Assembly: GCA_022497155.1 (NCBI GenBank)
Contig: MU385715.1
Location: 620,001-684,000, forward strand
Direction: 5' to 3'
Source of the DNA: Whalleya microplaca
Lineage: Eukaryota; Ascomycota; Sordariomycetes; Xylariales; Xylariaceae
Length of the DNA stretch: 64,000 nt
In this document: positions 61,182 through 64,000 of the stretch, piece after piece
Layout: the number at the start of each line of letters is the position of its first letter
Position numbering within the stretch: position 1 is the stretch's first letter
Program-made: the position numbers and the translations under genes
The notes under the pieces: model-generated
The model's database searches: none
The model's input: the letters and a program-made list of their open reading frames with translations, nothing else
Told to the model about the DNA's origin: nothing

Positions 61182-62897
61182 TTACTGTTTGATATACACA
61201 TGATTTCCCCTTTCCTCGACCTCCACGGCCATGCCCACGGCAACCCAGCCCTCTCGATCATCCCCGAGACTGGGATCGAACAACGGAGTCAGCTGCATAC
61301 CGAGACAGCCCATATTCGGCGCTCCTTCGTCCACCGCTCGGCGTGCCCTGAGTGACTTGTCCGGCTCTCGCGGGTGACGAGTACCATCAGCCGGGTCAAC
61401 ATTAGGCATTTTGCACCTGGAAGATCTCGTTAGCACAAGGTTCATTTAGCCACGTTCTCTCAGGACCATATATCTCCAATGGGAGAGATGCAGAGAATGA
61501 AGCAGTCTATACTAACCTAACAGTTCTGCATGACACGTGGAACAAGGCGTCATTATACAAGCCGGAAGTCCCCGGCTTGAACCGGGCCGTCTTCCATGTA
61601 TCCTCATCGTATGCCGGGGCGCCGGAAACTAGCAAGAATAAGTCATTATGAGTCGCAATTGAAATAGGAAGCAATAACGTCGTGGTGGCACTCCTATCTG
61701 GTTGTCTGCGACTTACCGATAATATTGGGCCGGAATCTGAGCACATCAAGCTGCTTTAGGCTATCGTCCTTCGGCACTTCAGAGCTGAACTCTCGGACGC
61801 TGCTCAAATTCATCAAGTGGAGTGGATACTAAGTTTGGGATTAGTTTCAAGGGTCAATTGTAATTGAGAGAAGGTGGTTAGAGACGTACAGCATCCTGAA
61901 ATCCTGTCACTATACACAACCCAGAGTTAGTAAATATGTTCTCTATATCGCTCCAGGCGTTTTAAGTTATGTCTCGAGAGAAAATGGCAGCCTCAACTTC
62001 TGAAACAGGCTGATATATGAAAAAAAGAGCCTCAATATACGTACCAGGTTGATAACCAGCATCTTCTTTGAGTGGTGCACATCGGTAGACTTCTCTCAGT
62101 TGATCTGGATCGATTCTGAAGATACCTAGTTTATTGCTCACACCAAGGTATAGCCGCAGCTCCTCGGGCAGTTCCTTCTCCATGTTGAGTGCATTGACCG
62201 TGTCTTTCCATATTCTGACATTCTCGAACGTGTATCCCATCTCCTTGATGTCAGCGCTCGACGGGAAATCCACCGGCAATAGAATCTCCTTCTCTGGCTC
62301 TGCCGATAGCCCTCTAGCAAGCTTGGCCTCAATCACGGACAAGACTCCACGCCAGCCACGTTCCTTCCAGGGGAAACGTAGAATTAAGAATGCCTCCTTG
62401 GACTTCATAGACTGCTTGCGCAGCTTCATCTCGTCCGGCAGCCAGAGGTCGACCGTAACCGTAGCCAGCCTGGCGAACTGTCGTTGGGTGATGAACTCCC
62501 ACTTGTGCTCCGTCTTCTCCTTACTCGTTGCATCTACGGCAACCGGAAAGGGACTCTTGAGCTGAGCAAACGTGAAGAGTCGATCGAATTGCAGTCCAGT
62601 CGGGAAAACCCTGCTCCTCGTCACCTCGATGCCCTTGCATGACTTGACGGGATAAACGACCAAGCTCTGCACTCGGGGTGGCCCATCGACCTGATCAGGC
62701 GAATACTGCTTCGCCAAATTGCTCTTGGCACCCTGAACGCCAGCTATGGAGTGTGTCTGAACCAGCGCATCACTCTTCCGAAGTGGGATGGGCGGTAGGA
62801 TTAATACGATCGGTATTAAAAAGGCGCAAATAGTTATGAACAGTAAGAAGAAAGCGCTGGCGTCCAGGTTGAGGCCTTGCAGTAAAGATTGCTCCAT
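61182..62897 (-). CDS. MOSC-domain molybdenum-cofactor protein, mARC-like
   Basis: Five exons (62045-62897, 61890-61909, 61717-61828, 61517-61628 and 61182-61416) give 443 residues; introns are 135, 61, 88 and 100 bp. Exon 2 is only 20 nt. An N-terminal membrane anchor (FFLLFITICAFLIPIVLILP, about 16-35) is followed by the MOSC N-terminal barrel (VQSLVVYPVKSCKGIEV, about 77-93, and GLQFDRLFTF). The MOSC core has FQDAYPLHLMNLSS, RFRPNIIVSGAPAYDED and CRTVRCKMPNVDP. The Cys in VRC matches the residue that holds molybdenum in mARC. The family reduces N-hydroxylated compounds with cytochrome b5 partners at mitochondrial outer membranes. Placing this protein there is inferred from the anchor and homology. 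Splicing was chosen because it restores these motifs. Confidence 0.88.
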
Positions 62898-64000
62898 GGT
62901 GACAGGTCGGCTTTGCCGGGATATCAGTTCTGACTAGGTAGTAGAAAGAATTGACCGGGATGATTTAAGGCGCCACTCGACCAGCAAGGAGCATCTTCGA
63001 CCTTAATAAATATGTTCAATGAAAATTACGAAAACAATAGAGTGTCAATTAGTATGAGTGAAGCTTGAGTTTCGTTCACATGAAGTCAAAATACAATACA
63101 GGAGAGAAAATTATTGCCTTGAGGACAGGCGCGCTGTCATTCACGTAATGAAACAAAGGGAAACATCTGAAACGTTGAAGGGTAAAGTCATGTGACCTTA
63201 AGCCACTGCTGCTTACAAAGTACTATAGCGCGACACGTGGGCTCCATATCGATTAATGTATATACATACCTGTAAATTTCCTCCTGAGACTCGCCAAATG
63301 GAATTGCAGAATTCTTGGCCGAGACATACATATACCTACGAACATACTAACTACACTATCACCAAAGTTTATCCGAAACCGTGTGAACACCTAAGTAACG
63401 GATTCAATCAATTACTAGAAATCGAAACATAGTCGAAGCTTTACGCTGAGTAACAACCACTTTTACTGCCTCACTAAACCGCAATTGGAGAAAAGATGCG
63501 CTCCAAGTGTTGACAAACAATTTTCGAGCGATGCGATGGTAGTAATCCACCGTGGGCTGTTCGTGGCGGACTTCACTCCGAAAATAGATTAAGCTGGGGA
63601 GGACCGCACCACTTGCGTATTAGTGAATCGGCCGGTAGGGCCGGTAGAGTTGATCGATTCTCTCCGACATTCACGAAGCTAACCGCTACTAGCCAAGGTG
63701 GTCAATCAGGCTAGCCTTGTTGTGTGCGTACTGTGAAGGTAGGTGGTAGGCAGTCTGGTAGTGAAACTGTGGAATTCTCTTGAGCCTGAACAACGCGGCT
63801 ATTCCTGCGTGAAAGACAAAAGTAGTACTGATGGAACCCACCCTTTCTAATCAACCTCCTTAGCCAGGCCTGCTAGGTAGGCAGGGCTTCTAAAGGCTAT
63901 TGAGGCCGTTTCTGATCTACGAAGATCTTGACAATCCTGAAGATCTATTGAGACGGCGCTGGTTATGTTCTGACATACTAGACATTTCAATCTGGTTCAA
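62898..64000. other. Terminal region, no gene seen
   Basis: The first part should contain the MOSC gene promoter. The remainder has no open frame above 60 codons, and no RNA gene was recognised. Short ACATACATATACCTACG-like words occur near 63330. Confidence 0.4.

Overview
The window looks like nuclear DNA of a filamentous ascomycete (Pezizomycotina). The genes carry many short introns of about 50-190 bp with GTRNGT donors and CTAAC-like branch points. The gene set is typically fungal: RIB7, PEX7, an MSS116-type helicase, CUE1, SMC2, a Zn2Cys6 regulator and a SigF-like NTF2 protein. Gene-dense and gene-poor stretches alternate, and there is one assembly gap of ten Ns flanked by homopolymers at about 27.2-27.4 kb. 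I do not assign a species.

Layout. From 1 to 20.6 kb there is a gene-poor tract holding a single convincing gene, the riboflavin reductase RIB7 (5.0-6.0 kb). An MFS transporter with six exons follows (20.65-22.6 kb), then a small unrecognised protein on the minus strand (24.6-25.2 kb). From 25.2 to 31.0 kb there is AT-rich, repeat-bearing DNA with nested hairpins, the assembly gap and a six-copy 14-bp tandem repeat. From 31 kb onward the window is gene-dense. It holds a PPR1/UaY-like Zn2Cys6 transcription factor, a secreted protein closely behind a SigF-like membrane protein, a single-pass membrane protein, a predicted mitochondrial protein and a two-domain GFA/CENP-V protein. A CUE-AlkB-GRF dioxygenase lies divergent from PEX7. 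These are followed by a small hypothetical protein, an MSS116-like mitochondrial DEAD-box helicase with a Gly-rich repetitive tail, an unknown membrane protein, CUE1, a U2 snRNA gene, condensin SMC2 and a MOSC (mARC-like) protein.

The most notable observation is that the U2 snRNA gene (minus strand, about 56.30-56.55 kb) appears to be interrupted by a 61-bp spliceosome-type intron. The 5' segment ending CTTTGCC is separated from TTTTGGCTTAGATC by a segment that begins GTAAGT, contains GCTAATAC and ends TATAG. Joining the two flanks restores the canonical 5' stem-loop I of U2. The RNA that recognises branch points would therefore itself need splicing. U2 and SMC2 are transcribed divergently from a shared spacer of about 0.3 kb.

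The genes are mostly unrelated housekeeping functions (vitamin synthesis, peroxisomal import, mitochondrial RNA, ER-associated degradation, chromosome condensation, DNA repair). I see no biosynthetic cluster. All exon structures given were worked out by hand from splice signals and reading frame, and in each case the spliced length is a multiple of three.
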